A DNA stretch of 64,000 nt from Akebia trifoliata. Taxonomy: Eukaryota > Streptophyta > Magnoliopsida > Ranunculales > Lardizabalaceae. Location: positions 28,353,317 to 28,417,316 of the forward strand of contig CM030719.1 of NCBI GenBank assembly GCA_017979445.1, in the 5' to 3' direction. Each line of letters starts with the position of its first letter. Position 1 is the first letter of the stretch. Below are positions 41,701 to 53,343 of the stretch, piece by piece. The position numbers were made by a program, and so were the translations under genes. The notes under the pieces were generated by a model. It was not told the origin of the DNA and did not search any database. It worked only from the letters and a program-made list of their open reading frames with translations.

Positions 41701-44700
41701 TCTCAAATTTCACATAACCCCCTTTATTTGCTTTCAACGTCTCAAACCCCATCATCTTTATTTTAGTGAAGTCCCCATTATCCAACAAAACTCCTACCAT
41801 TATCTCTTTCATCCCTTTTTGAATATGGATGGTAACAGCCCCGAAAACAAATCAGAAAGGGGGAAGGGTGTGGGTTTTACAGGATTTGTGAGAAAGAGCA
41901 TAGTGAGAGGATAGGGTTTCCTTTGTTGGAAATTGGTGATCCGTCTCTTGGGATTCTACCTCTTTTTATAGGCAATTTTTTTTTTTTAGAAAAAGGGAGG
42001 TGGGTATTGACTCGTTGGACTGAGAGAAAAAATAGGGAATGGTTATTGATTCGTTGGAGGAAGATTAGGAGAGAGAACTACGGAACGATAAATGTTATTG
42101 GTTTTGGATTTGACTTTGATTTTAGGTTTGGATTTGGTTTTGATTTGGATTTGGATTTGGATTTTGGATTCGGGCTTGGATTGTGTTTATGGTGAGTCAA
42201 GTCAAGTTGGGTTGAAAAGTATAATGGGTTTCGTAGGGGTAATTTAGTAATTTTACAAAATTTAAGGTATTAACACTTACGCAAAATTAGGAAAATACCT
42301 CTAGCCAAACCAGATGCACATTTTGAGTGAACCAAAAAATAACTCTACAAATGGACTCAGAATGTCAAAAAACCCTATGAGTGACTATAGTCACGTCTTC
42401 AAACTCAAAGTAGAGAAAACTATCCCAAAAATCCTCAAAATTACAAAATTGCCCCCGACTTGACAAAAGCACATCCAACCTCAATCAACCTCTCTGATGC
42501 AGTGCATGTAGTCCCACGGGCTCGAATGAGCAACAAAGTCAAAATAATCCAACGAGAATCATTCTTGAATGGAAACGTCAAGATCTTCAAGATCTATAGT
42601 AAGCTATAGACTTTCCGTTTTTATTCATGATTCCTTCATTTACCGTATTTATTAAACTTTTTTGTTATTTTAGGAAAGTTTGTTTTGTTAATAACTTTAA
42701 TTATAGAAGTCAGAATCACACACCGTTGATTCCACCTTACTTCTAGGGTTATGTAATATCTATTTCCATGCTTAAGTCGTTTTTACTATTTTTAGTAATC
42801 TTTCTATTTTCATACTTTTCGAGGAATAAGACTATTTTCTATAAATAGTATTGTAACTCTACTAGAGGACGAACTTTGAATTAATAAAATTTATATTTTT
42901 AAGAGAATTTTCTCTTTCTTTTACAATTGTTTGGTATTATGTATGAATCAACAAGTTCTTGATGCTCAATAGTTCGGTATTCTTTTGAGAATTAACGAAC
43001 TAATTGGAAGATTATTCTTCAATCTGCATGAATTGGTATTAGAGCTTGCGTCGATCGCGTAGCTTGTTATTCTCTTCGAGATGCTTCTGAGAAGACAATC
43101 GGTTCAACTTGATGCTACACTAGAAGATGTATACGAATAGAAGAAGTTTGTTAATTCCCTCTTTACTATCAAATCTAACTTCAAATATAATAAATCATGT
43201 AATACAGAAAGTGTTTTTCACTCCAATCCTATCTTATGATGAATACGAAGATGAAGCTGAGGAAGAGGAAGAAATTTACGACACGTGGAGGCGGCTCTAG
43301 CACTACGACAAACATCTTTACATCCAATTAAAAATCTAATGATGGTTGGCTTTGCAACAATGTCTTTCACAATGTGCACGATTGGCAGATAATTAATTTG
43401 CAAGGTAATCAACAGTGGACACTTAGGGAACGTTATGTCAAATAAAATATTTTCTACATTATATAATTTACTATATTTGAAATCAGTTGTGATCGCAAAA
43501 AGCGAATGAATAGACTTCTTCAATTTGTATACATTTAATGTAGTATCGCGTTAAATTGATTGTCTTCTTGGACACATCTCAACGAGAATAAGAAGCTACA
43601 TGATTGATGCAAGCTCTGACACCAACTGATGCAACTGATGCATATCGAAGAATAATCTTCCAATTAGTTCGTTGATTCTCAAAAGAATACCGAACAATTG
43701 GGCATAAAAAACTTGTTGATTCATACAGAATACCAAGCAATTGGAAAAGAGAAAATTCTCTTAAAAAATATATTTTATTAATCCAAAATTTGTACCCCAC
43801 AATGAAGCTGCAACATTAAATATAGAAAATAGTCTTATTCCTAGAAAATCATGAAAATGGCCAAAAAATTACTAAAAATAGTAAAAACAAACTAAGCATG
43901 GAAATAGATACAACTTAACCCTAGATGTAAGGCGGAATCGACGGTGCGTGATTCTAACTTCTATAAATAAAGTTATTAGCAAAACAAAACTTTCCTAAAA
44001 TGACAAAATTATTTGAAAAATACAGTAAATGAAGGAATCAGGAATAAGAATGAAAGGTCCATAGCTTTCTATGGATCTTGAAGATCTCGACATTTTCATT
44101 CAAGAATGTTTCTCCTCGAATTATTCTGACTTTGTTGTTCATCCGTGTGCCTACATACTATCTCTCTCTCACTCACTCATGTGAGAGTTACATCTATACA
44201 AAATTTTCTTTTTTCGGATCATCTCTCCCATCTCCCTGACTCCATCGTCCTCCTCAAACCTCTACCTTTGTCACTTTCTCGTCTTTCCCTTTGTCTCCAT
44301 CGTCTATCACAACCCCTCATTTATCTTTTTCCAACATCCCACTGATCTCTTTACTCAAAGCCTTCCCTATCTTCATCATTTTCATTCTTCTCACCACATC
44401 TTATTTCTCTTTGCCTTCATCTCTCACTCTCTTATACATAATATATAAATAGAAAAAAGAAAAAGAAGTAAGTTGCTACCATTATAAAAAGAAAGAAAAA
44501 ATTTGAAGGTGGAGCACAATTTCTACAAAACTCTCTCTCTCTCTCTTTCAACTATCCAGCGTCTCCTTTCTTTATCTTTTTTTTCCTATCTTCTGCGGAG
44601 TTGTCGCTGTGTAAAATAATTTTAGATATCAAATCTTTTTTTGTACCTCAGTAAACAATACCTCTCATATCTCTACTATTCCACTCCATTTCATCTCAGA

Positions 44701-46962
44701 CCCCCTTCCACAGTGTGTTACCTCCCTTTGATCTAAGTCTCCCAATCTCAGAGCCCTCTCTCATAACCTTTCTCCCCTTCTTTTTTGTTCTATTCACATA
44801 TAGTAGCAGGAGATAAAACAAAAAAAAAAGGCTAAGAACAGAAAAAAAAAAAAACAAAAAACAAAAAAGAAACAAGAAAGTGAACTGAAAAGCAAGAGGA
44901 GAGAGAAAAAAATTCTTTTGGAGAAGTAGCGGCAAGAAAAATTAAAACAAATTGTTTCTGTGAAATTCATTGGTACAACAATGGATTTTGAATTGACTTG
45001 GGGATCAACAACTTGATGAATTGGTTTTTCTGATGATGTATTCATTTGATTCAGTCATGGTTTTTCAATAAATTCATCTTTACTGATCAAACAAAAATTC
45101 AGTCATGGTTCAGTGTGATCCAAAATAGATTAATTTCAGATTTTGTCTAACTATCAAGTCGACTTGATGAAAAAAGGGGAAAAACAGATTTTGGGGACTG
45201 GTTTAATATGCTACAAAAACAAATTTTCTTGGGATTGTTTTAGTGCCAAAAAATAGATTTTTGGAACTATTTTTTGTGAGGTGAAACTCAGATTGTTTGG
45301 ACTGTTTTGAACTATGCAAAAAAAACAAACTTTTGGGAGAGTTTTGTGATGCAAGAATCTTTTTTTTTTTTTTTACTGTTTTGAGGGTATAAAAAACCAA
45401 GTTTTTTATTGATCTAGCTTTAATACAAAATGGTTTTTGGGATTGGTTTGGTTTTGTGGAACTCAAACTTTTGAGACTAGGTTTGAAAATCGAGTTTCTC
45501 CCAATCATCAAGATGACACAATAAGTGTGAGTGCTTGGATTCATGATAATTCCAAATCCAATAAAATGAGGTGAATACAATGATTATTGTGATTGCAAGG
45601 AAATCAGGATTTTAATTAATCACAAGTTAATTCACCTTAACTCACTAGGTTTCAATAAATCCCAGACCACAATTGCACACATGTGCTCGAGTTAAACTTA
45701 GTTGAATCATGGATTTGATATACTAACAAAGCGAGTGACTAAAAGTAGGTCATAGCATGCGCTAGAGGTCATTGAATCATTGGTGGGCTAAAAGTCTATG
45801 GTATGCCTCTATCTGATTCGATCCAATGTACATAAGCTTTAAAAAGTGAAATAAATAAAAAATAAAGTAAATCAATAAACCAAGTGACGTTAAGTAGGTA
45901 ACCGTTTAACGGATGAGTTGAGGTGCCCAATACCTTCCTCAAGTCACAACCAAATCTCTGAACCCAAATCTCTCATTCTTGGATTTTCCCTTGGAGTCTG
46001 AACTCGCTAGAAAAATAAATCATTTTAAAAATCAAAATCAAACCTGATGGCCATTCACACTCAGTTAACTCAATGAATGGTGGTGACTCAGTATCACATC
46101 ATAGCAGTCAGTTACATTGAGCATCCAATCACTACACCAGACTTTTTTTTTCGACGGGTAATACTTCAAACCATGACTATATTAGAACTTCATACTTTAG
46201 AATCTAATCCCAAACTCTTCATCCTTTAATCCTTTTTTTTTTTTTGCATCATTGTCTGCAACATTCACAATCTTCAAACAGTAATGCTCCAAGTCAGAAA
46301 AACATTCTAAACCTACTAATCCTCAAATCTAAAAAAACCCAAATTCTAGAACCCTAAACCCTAAATTTCAATTTCCATCCACAAAAGTACCCATTTTTTC
46401 CATATCATCTTGTTTCCAAGATTGTTAACAATTAACGAACTAAACCATAACCAAGATCCAGTACCAAATCAGATCAAAATCAAGCAAAACAACAAAAATA
46501 CAACGAGAAACCCTAAAAAGATTACGGAGGATAATAGAAGAGACTTACCATGTGAGGATACTTATCTTGATCAACAACCTTGGTGTTCTCTAGCTTTATA
46601 TTGAGGTACTGATCGACTGAATGAAGAGTTCCCCTTATTGCAAGATCGTTCTTCAGCTCTACCGTCACTTCTTTGCCCACTAAATCCTTGAAATACGAGA
46701 AGAACAACTGCAGAAAAATTAAAAAAGAAATAGAAATTAGAGACAGAGAGTATTTGAAGAAAACCCGTGAAAGATTCGACATCAAACTAAAGAAAAAGTT
46801 GGAAAAATCAGAAACTTTAAGTGAATGTGAGAAAAAAAATAGATCAAAATACAGAAATAAAAAAAATGTAGAAAACAGGTGAAGAAAACCCATGAAAAAA
46901 TATGGGATAAATTTACAGAATTATTTAAAGAAAAATGGTAAAATTTTATGAAAGATTACCAT
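38760..46962 (-). CDS. LSM2: U6 snRNA-associated Sm-like protein LSm2
   Basis: Three coding exons: 46960-46962 (only the ATG), 46549-46707 and 38760-38879, giving 93 residues, the normal plant LSm2 length. LSm2 is a ring subunit of the nuclear LSM2-8 complex that stabilises U6 snRNA for splicing and of the cytoplasmic LSM1-7 complex that promotes decapping. The product reads [71 protein letters not shown]. The Sm1 pattern (DQYLNI) and Sm2 pattern ([10 protein letters not shown]) are intact. Donor ATG|GTAATC and acceptor CTGCAG|TTG make the one-codon exon necessary, because a start in exon 2 would lose the N-terminus. Intron 2 is 7669 bases (38880-46548) and holds a giant inverted repeat with an LTR pair. 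Confidence 0.95.
42507..43028 (+). mobile_element. LTR (copia-like), forward copy
   Basis: 522 bases starting TGTAG and ending TGCA, followed by TTGGTATTAGAGC (43033-43045), close to the initiator-Met tRNA primer site TGGTATCAGAGC. It contains a possible AATAAA signal region and a TATAAATA motif (about 42840). It pairs in inverse orientation with 43639-44155. Confidence 0.8.
43029..43638. mobile_element. Internal segment between head-to-head LTRs
   Basis: Carries a primer-binding-site-like word at each end: TTGGTATTAGAGC (43033-43045) and, inverted, GCTCTGACACCAA (43613-43625). About 570 bases lie between them without gag-pol coding. Short acidic coding-like patches (GATGAAGCTGAGGAAGAGG) are present but no long frame. 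Confidence 0.65.
43639..44155 (-). mobile_element. LTR (copia-like), reverse copy
   Basis: 517 bases that on the minus strand start TGTAGGCACACGGATGAACA and end TATGCA, matching the forward copy in order (ACAACAAAGTCAGAATAAT, TTGAATGAAAATGTCGAGAT, ATCTATTTCCATGC). The tip on the plus strand is CTACA (44151-44155). Confidence 0.8.
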
Positions 46963-47050
46963 TTTTAATAGGAAACGAAAACTTGCTCTGGTTCTGCTTC
47001 GGCTCTTATTGAAGACTTCACTCCGTAGTAGGATTTTGGAACTTAAAGGG
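46963..47050 (-). promoter_or_regulatory. LSM2 5' UTR and proximal promoter
   Basis: Immediately upstream of the LSM2 ATG. TTCCTATTAAAA precedes the start codon. No distinct core promoter motif could be placed. Confidence 0.3.
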
Positions 47051-47170
47051 ACTCGCCCAAAAGTCATCTAATATTAATAAGATTCGTGCTAATCGCACCC
47101 ACCATGTACTCTCTAAGACAATTACACATATATCCTCGTCGAATTACTCTGTACACCCACCATATTCCTC

Positions 47171-47428
47171 TTTTTTTCTTTTTTTTTTTTTAATGAGATA
47201 CCTGAAATTACGTCCGACTAGTAAAGCTAAAACAGCCAGAGGCTGGGCCAATGTGTGTGATACCTTCCTGAGGCACATACAATGCTTGCATATCACACGT
47301 AACAGGTAAGTGAGGGTGCACCCTCATAGGTGCCCCAAGAAATTATTGCTCATTCTAGGTATTGAATTCACGACCTATGGACTTTCACCGCTTATCGATT
47401 TGAGCATGTCATTGAGCCAACTCCTCGT
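47171..47428 (-). mobile_element. tRNA-derived SINE, family 1, copy c
   Basis: On the minus strand: GTTGGCTCAATGACATGCTC (A-box), GGTCGTGAATTCAATACC (B-box), GGGGCACCTATGAGGGTGCA body and an A-tail (T-run 47171-47191). An imperfect target duplication ACCCACCAT(A/C)TTC lies at 47154-47166 and 47433-47445. Confidence 0.85.
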
Positions 47429-47445
47429 AGTCTACCCACCATCTT

Positions 47446-48591
47446 CTCCATCCATTCTCTCTTTCTTCTCATTTCTTTCTCATTCTTCTTCTTCAACTCC
47501 TTCTGGGTTTTGTGAGAGATTGAATCAATGGTTATTAGATTTTAAGGATTTTTTAAGGTTATCTAAGTTTTTTAAAATTTTCCTTACTTTTTTGCTCTTG
47601 ATCATCAAGGAATATGGGAAAATACTATTAAAATCTTTAAAAACAATGATTTTAAATTGAAGAACTCAAAGATTTTTTGAAAGATTGTGTTTGGTAGGTT
47701 TAGATCGAACTTGTTTTAGTAGATTCGATAAATACATACCGAACATTACAAAATAGATTCAATAGACCTAATTATAGGTGTTAGGATTTATTGAACATTA
47801 CAAAATCGATTCAATAGGTACCTATCATATAATACAAAACAAATTCGATAAGTACCTATCGAGTCTACCAAATCGATTTTCGTGTAACCCTAACACCTCC
47901 AATCGAATCTACCAAATCCATTTTGTAATGTTTTGTGAGTATCTATCAAATCAACTTTGTAATATTTTGTGGGGTATCTATTAAATTTACTAAAACAAGT
48001 TCGATCTGAATCTACTGAATAAATTTGTCAAAATTATCTAATTTCTTTAATTCAAAATCATTATTTTAACGATTTTACTAGTAATTTTTTCATCTTCCAT
48101 GATTAAATGCAAAAAATCAAAAATCAAAAATCAAAGAAATAAAATAATTTGAAAGAAAAAAATCCTACAACTTAATCTCCATTAATTCAACCTCTCACAA
48201 AACTTAAAAGGAGATGAGTACGAAAAAGAGAGAGAGAGAGGATAAAAATTTATATTTGTAATTCATAAGGCATTAAAACAGTTTACAAATTATGATACAA
48301 ATCTAGGATTATATTCAAGTTGTGACAGTTGCAATTTCATTTAAATACCCATGTTTACAACATATTCATTTAACTTTGTATTGAATTATGTAATTACTGT
48401 TGCCTAGTTGGCCAGTCCTTCTCAAAGTCACTTGATCAGTACTTCAAATTAGCTGGGAATGACTTCAATGGCTTGGAGAATTTATAAATCAAATTAAACT
48501 ATTGATCTTGGTAATGGAACAGCTCCCACTCAAAATAAAATTGGCTACTTGAAAAGTTCAAAGAAGTTGGGTGGTGAATGGAAATACGTTA
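47446..48591. other. Intergenic with interspersed short direct/inverted words, no gene
   Basis: 47700-48000 holds several copies in both orientations of 'AAATCGATTTTGTA', 'GATTCGATAAGTACCTATC' and 'CATTACAAA', suggesting an old foldback. No gene recognised. Confidence 0.4.
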
Positions 48592-49072
48592 ATACCTCAA
48601 GATTGGACCTCATATCGAACATGTTGACATGAAAGTGGATAAGAATCATAGATGCTTTTCCACTTGTTTCCCGGGAGAATACTTGTATGGTTCTCATACA
48701 CTTTCACAATAAAGGATTGAATTTCAGACCTCGGGTGAAGTACCATTCGTTTAGCTTGATCAGTAAGGCTCCTTGGAAATAGTCTGATCATAGGACCATC
48801 ATCATGAGCCACTGAAGCATCTTGGGTGGGCATAAAAGGATTGAACGTGCGAAAGGGGATCCCCCGCTATGTAGGTGAAACGTCGGGAATTTCGATACCT
48901 TTCCCTCTCATTCCTTCAACATCTAAGGATCATAGGGTTGAGGACCTCTGAATATGAATATTTCCTGTTTATGCTTCGAGTCACTGTCTCTTTCAGCCTT
49001 TGTAGTGGCTCCCGGACTCTAGTCGGGGTCTTCTGATCGAGGTCTTATCTTGAGGTCACTTCAACATTATTC
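48592..49072. mobile_element. GTGACCTCAAGA family, copy 3 (longest)
   Basis: Starts ACCTCAAGATTGGACCTCAT, contains GAAAGTGGATAAGAATCATA (and GATGCTTTTCCACTTG), and ends with the inverse tip TCTTATCTTGAGGTCACTTC. About 480 bases with inverted ends, so this may be the complete form of the family. No protein coding was recognised. Confidence 0.6.
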
Positions 49073-50670
49073 ATAAATTAATATTATTATTATTATTATA
49101 ATAGTAATTGTTTTCTTGTTTACTTTTTCTGCGAAAGTTGTGGGATTTGAATATGATATCATTTGGGAGTTTTTTAGAAGTAACAGGGGATTCTCTGACG
49201 GTGCCAGCTAGATAATTTAGTTGATCAAAGAAAATTGTGATCTCAAGAAAAGAGTGTAACTCAATTACTAAGGATGTGTCCAACACAGATACGTTATACT
49301 GCTAAATGGAACATCTTGACTGTAAATTCTTTTAGGGATATCCTTTTATAAACCTAATCACGTTCTGTCAGTGATGTCTTGCTTTGCAATTAGTAGCGTA
49401 AAAAATATATGAAACATGTGGCTCACAACTCGTCGGTAAAATTGAAGAAATATATTCTTTTAAATTAATGATTATAATTTTATCTAAAATAAAATTTATA
49501 CCACGTGCAATCGCACGTGCACTTTACTAATATATTTATGAGAGATCTATACGTTGCAATTTTACTAAAAAAAAACTCTTCTACTTTATATTGAACAAAT
49601 CTTACTTTATAAATCATGCTAGCATGACTAACTTGAAATCTCATTAAGAGTCGTTTGGACCATATGGATGATCAAATGGGCTATCCAACACTACAACCTT
49701 TTAGATTTCTTGAAAAATCACAGATTCTACACACAAAAAAAAAAAATTAAATGTTCTAGATCGAAGGTATTAAAAATGAAAGGCTACTAAACACCTAAAT
49801 TTAAAATTAAAATTAAACATTGAAAATTAAAATTGATGTTGCTAGAATCTACTAATCTATTCCAAGTATGTTAAATAGCAAATTAACCGCATCAATTTGA
49901 ATTTTATGATGTGGATCCCCCCTCCAAGGTTTGCCGGGTAAAATACTTGATAAAGTAAAAGGGTTTGGTGGGTAACAAACTTCATAAAGTAAGGCTCCCT
50001 TGTAGGCAATCCATGTCAAAGGGCACCCCACTCATCCTCCCAACAGTTCTTGACTGCTTAGGTAAGGAGGAAGACAAAAACAGAGGGAGAGAGAGAGAGA
50101 GGAGGTGGTGGTGCTGGAGATTCGTGGTTGGCTTCTGATGTGTTGATTCACTGGAGAAGACAAAGAGATGCCAGAGATTCATGGGTGCCCTAATTATGAC
50201 CATAATACCTTCAAAACAAACATAATAATCATAATCATAGTAGGGGCACCTGATATTTACATATATATTGAGTCATCTACATCAAAATATCAACTGCATC
50301 TATTTTGATTTCCTGAAATGTCATAAAAGAACCTAAATTGCATACAATTAAGAATTGCATTTGGCAACAACGATAATATTGGTGGTGGGTCTTGACAGAG
50401 TAATCAAAATTAGCTGATTCCTTAACAAGTAATGATGATATTACGAATGCAACACAAATAATAGATGTAGAAACAATGGTCTTCAAAGGAAGTATATCAC
50501 ACCGCACTCAAGATAGGTTCACATTAAAAGACATTCATTAACACCACAAAAACCACTAATTTTACATCTCTTACACAAAATGGAAAGTTGAGAGAAAACA
50601 ATAGTGAACTGTTGTTGTTTCTAATTCTAGTCATTAGTTGTCGGGCTATAGAGAATCTGAACTGCTTTTA
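49073..50670. other. Intergenic, possible Helitron-like palindrome, no gene
   Basis: 49502-49523 contains the palindromic CACGTGCAATCGCACGTGC followed by ACTTTACTAATATA. GA-rich tract near 50084-50102. No gene recognised. Confidence 0.35.
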
Positions 50671-53304
50671 CTATATCCGTTGCTTCACCCTCCTCCCATT
50701 GACATCACTGCCATCAACGATGGCTTCATTCACATGGACATGCCCAGGGTGCCCATGTCCATGCCCAGAGACCATGATGGAGTGCTCTCCAACCCTTGCC
50801 ACATATTCCAAGAGCTCAGTCATGACAGAAGGGCAACTTTCCTTCAAGTATTCAAAACCATCCGTTTGCATCACAGCTGCAAACACCATTTCAACAATCT
50901 CTCATACTTCAAATAATATATATATATATGCTTATCAGAAGGAACAAAAAACATTATGTATTGACAATAAGAAAAATGGGGAAAAGAAGGTGCAATTAAA
51001 GCAACAATGGAACATTGCTAATAACTACTAATCAAGTAGTAGTCAGGTGATTACAGAAGAGAAAGGGTTTTCAAGTGAGAACTGCTGAGGCAGACCAAAG
51101 AGGATCCCTTTCTTTTCCTTCCATGAGGTAAATTTCAGCATAGTTTCCCCCCACTACACAGAAATGTATGGGTTTTTTTTTTTTTTTTTCCTTATTTTGT
51201 TCACATTTATTCTATTTAAATTTTGATACTCAAGGCTGTCATTCACATGGAAAAATTGCAATACATGGTTTGGGTGTGGATGCAATTTCTTGATTGGAAA
51301 AAATAAAATATAAAAAGATTTGAGTGTTGCGATGATAAGTAGTGCAGTTGACTGAATTCAGGTGGTAATCTATCAGATGGAAGGCCAGAATTTTCATGCC
51401 AACATCCCAAATGACAAGCATGGTTTTAAAACTCGTTTTGACGGCTCGTCATGTCCATGAGTGAGACCGAGTCGTCTGAGATGAGTTTTCCGATATGTTT
51501 GAGTCATCTCGTTCAACAATGAGAAAAATGAAAAATGATTTTAAATCCCATCCGATATGTTTGACTTGTCTATCCGTCTCATTGGTGGACAATACCAAGA
51601 CGTATCAGACAAGTCATCTCGGTCTCAGATGAGATTCAAAACCATGATGACAAGAGAACCCTTTCTATAAAAACCCGACATTGCGGATTATAGCATGAAA
51701 AGTAATGAGTTCATAGAGATTTCTTAAGACTGGAAACAAAGGGCGACTGCTGAAAAAGGAAATTCTCCCACATGAAAAATCAATCCTAAACTGCTGTTGA
51801 GTTTCAGAGCCACTTCTGGTGCCATGTGACTCGCATATATCACTAATTTTTTGGGCGAGAAAAATAGTCCTAATTCCATTTAACCATTGAAACTTTTTTT
51901 TTTTAATCGATATTTAACCCTTGAACCTTGTTGCCAAATCACTCTTATACTTGTTAAATTAAACTCTTATGCTTATTAAATTAAAAAAGTTGCCTCTTTA
52001 TCTTTTCCATCAACCATTACATATAATTAAAGATAGAAAAATGGAAGTATGCAAAACATTACCTCTCAAATTTTCAGGCATCGCGACAAATTTGAGACAC
52101 ACAGCTTTCAACTGGAAGCAGTGGTGCTGCTCGGCCAATGCTAATGTGGTGGCCACAGTGTTTATGGCAACATCGTCACAGAGTTTGGCCTCACAGAGCA
52201 ACCTGAGCCTCTCAAGGCCATAACGGTCTGCAGCTGCAAGAAGATGTTGTGCCATCAGTGTGGAAGCCCATTTCGAGTTCATACCAGTAAGCTCTTGCAT
52301 GTCAGGTAGGGCATCCCAGTACATAAAATGGAGTAAAGCCTGCAAAATACAAACCATGAAAAAGAATGAGAAATCAAATTTGGGTTGCAACACAATTTTT
52401 CAGAAATCAACTTGACTTTGGCCCAAGCCCTATGTTTTTCAGATATTAAAGAACTAATCCAAGGGAAGCGAGAAAACAATCCTAACACCAATTTTCATAC
52501 AAAAACCATGAGCCAAGATGCGATGGGAAAAATCATCCAATGAAGGGTCTAAACCATTTAACTGGGACTATCATTCTATGTTCTTTTCGGAATTCCTCTT
52601 GCCCTTTTAGAAGCTCTCACCCATGTGTTTCTCCTAACTGAGACTATTATCAGTCTCCTTGAACGTACCCAAACCATCTCAATTGACTTTCTCAGTTTAT
52701 CGCGTATTGAAGCTACTATTACATTTTCTCTGAATGTTCATTTCTAATTTTATCTCTTCTAGTCTTCCCATCATCCATCTCAAGATCCCCATCTCTGTTA
52801 CGCTCAATATATTAATAAGATATTTATTAACTGCCCAAGATTCAACTCCCTAAAGCATAGTTGATCATACTGGCATCTTACAAAATCTTCCTTCTAATTT
52901 GATTGGTATGCACCAGCCACATAGCACTCCAAATGCACACCTCCACTTTAACTATCCAATTTTGACCCCCCATACTCTCTCCCTCTCTATTAATATGCAT
53001 CATCTACAAATAATGTACATCGAAGTACGTGCTCTTGAATATGACCTATTCCTCCATTTATAGCTAGAGCCAACAAATATGGACTCAACGTCAATCTTGA
53101 TATAAACCAATTGTAATGGGGTACTGTATGTCAGTAATTATGTAAATATATCCATTCAAGACTTCTTTTTCTCAATTCTTACCAAATTAACTCTCTAGGT
53201 ACTTTATCATAGATTCTTCTTAGTATCTTTAAATTTCTCTTATCATTTGTGCAGAAAAATTGCCTTGATGATTGATCTACCTGGCATAAAACCAAAATGA
53301 TTCT

Positions 53305-53343
<39 letters not shown>

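Larger units (their letters stand above)
39442..46136. mobile_element. Giant foldback element inside LSM2 intron 2
   Basis: The left arm (39442-about 41405) and right arm (about 41845-46136) are inverted copies around a loop of about 440 bases. Paired landmarks: tips TGTAGCAATCGGATGCTCAATG and the complement of CATTGAGCATCCAATCACTA; GTTAAACGGTTACCTACTTA (39658) with TAAGTAGGTAACCGTTTAAC (45892); GATTGGGAGACTTAGATCAGA (40199) with TGATCTAAGTCTCCCAATCT (44730); GGTGATCCGTCTCTTGGGATT (41935) with a near-complement at 41315-41335. About 550 bases of the right arm (near 45060-45630) are replaced in the left arm. The right arm is interrupted at 42507-44155 by two LTRs. No coding capacity is evident. 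Flanking target duplications were not found, so the tips are approximate. Confidence 0.8.

Noticed and set aside
41923..42195. Open frame with [22 protein letters not shown] repeats
   Set aside because: Produced by a GGATTTGGTTTT-type repeat within the arm of the giant foldback; not a protein gene.
43218..43523. Possible gag-like coding between the inverted LTRs
   Set aside because: The 101-codon minus frame and short acidic plus-strand patches show no zinc knuckle, protease or reverse transcriptase motif.
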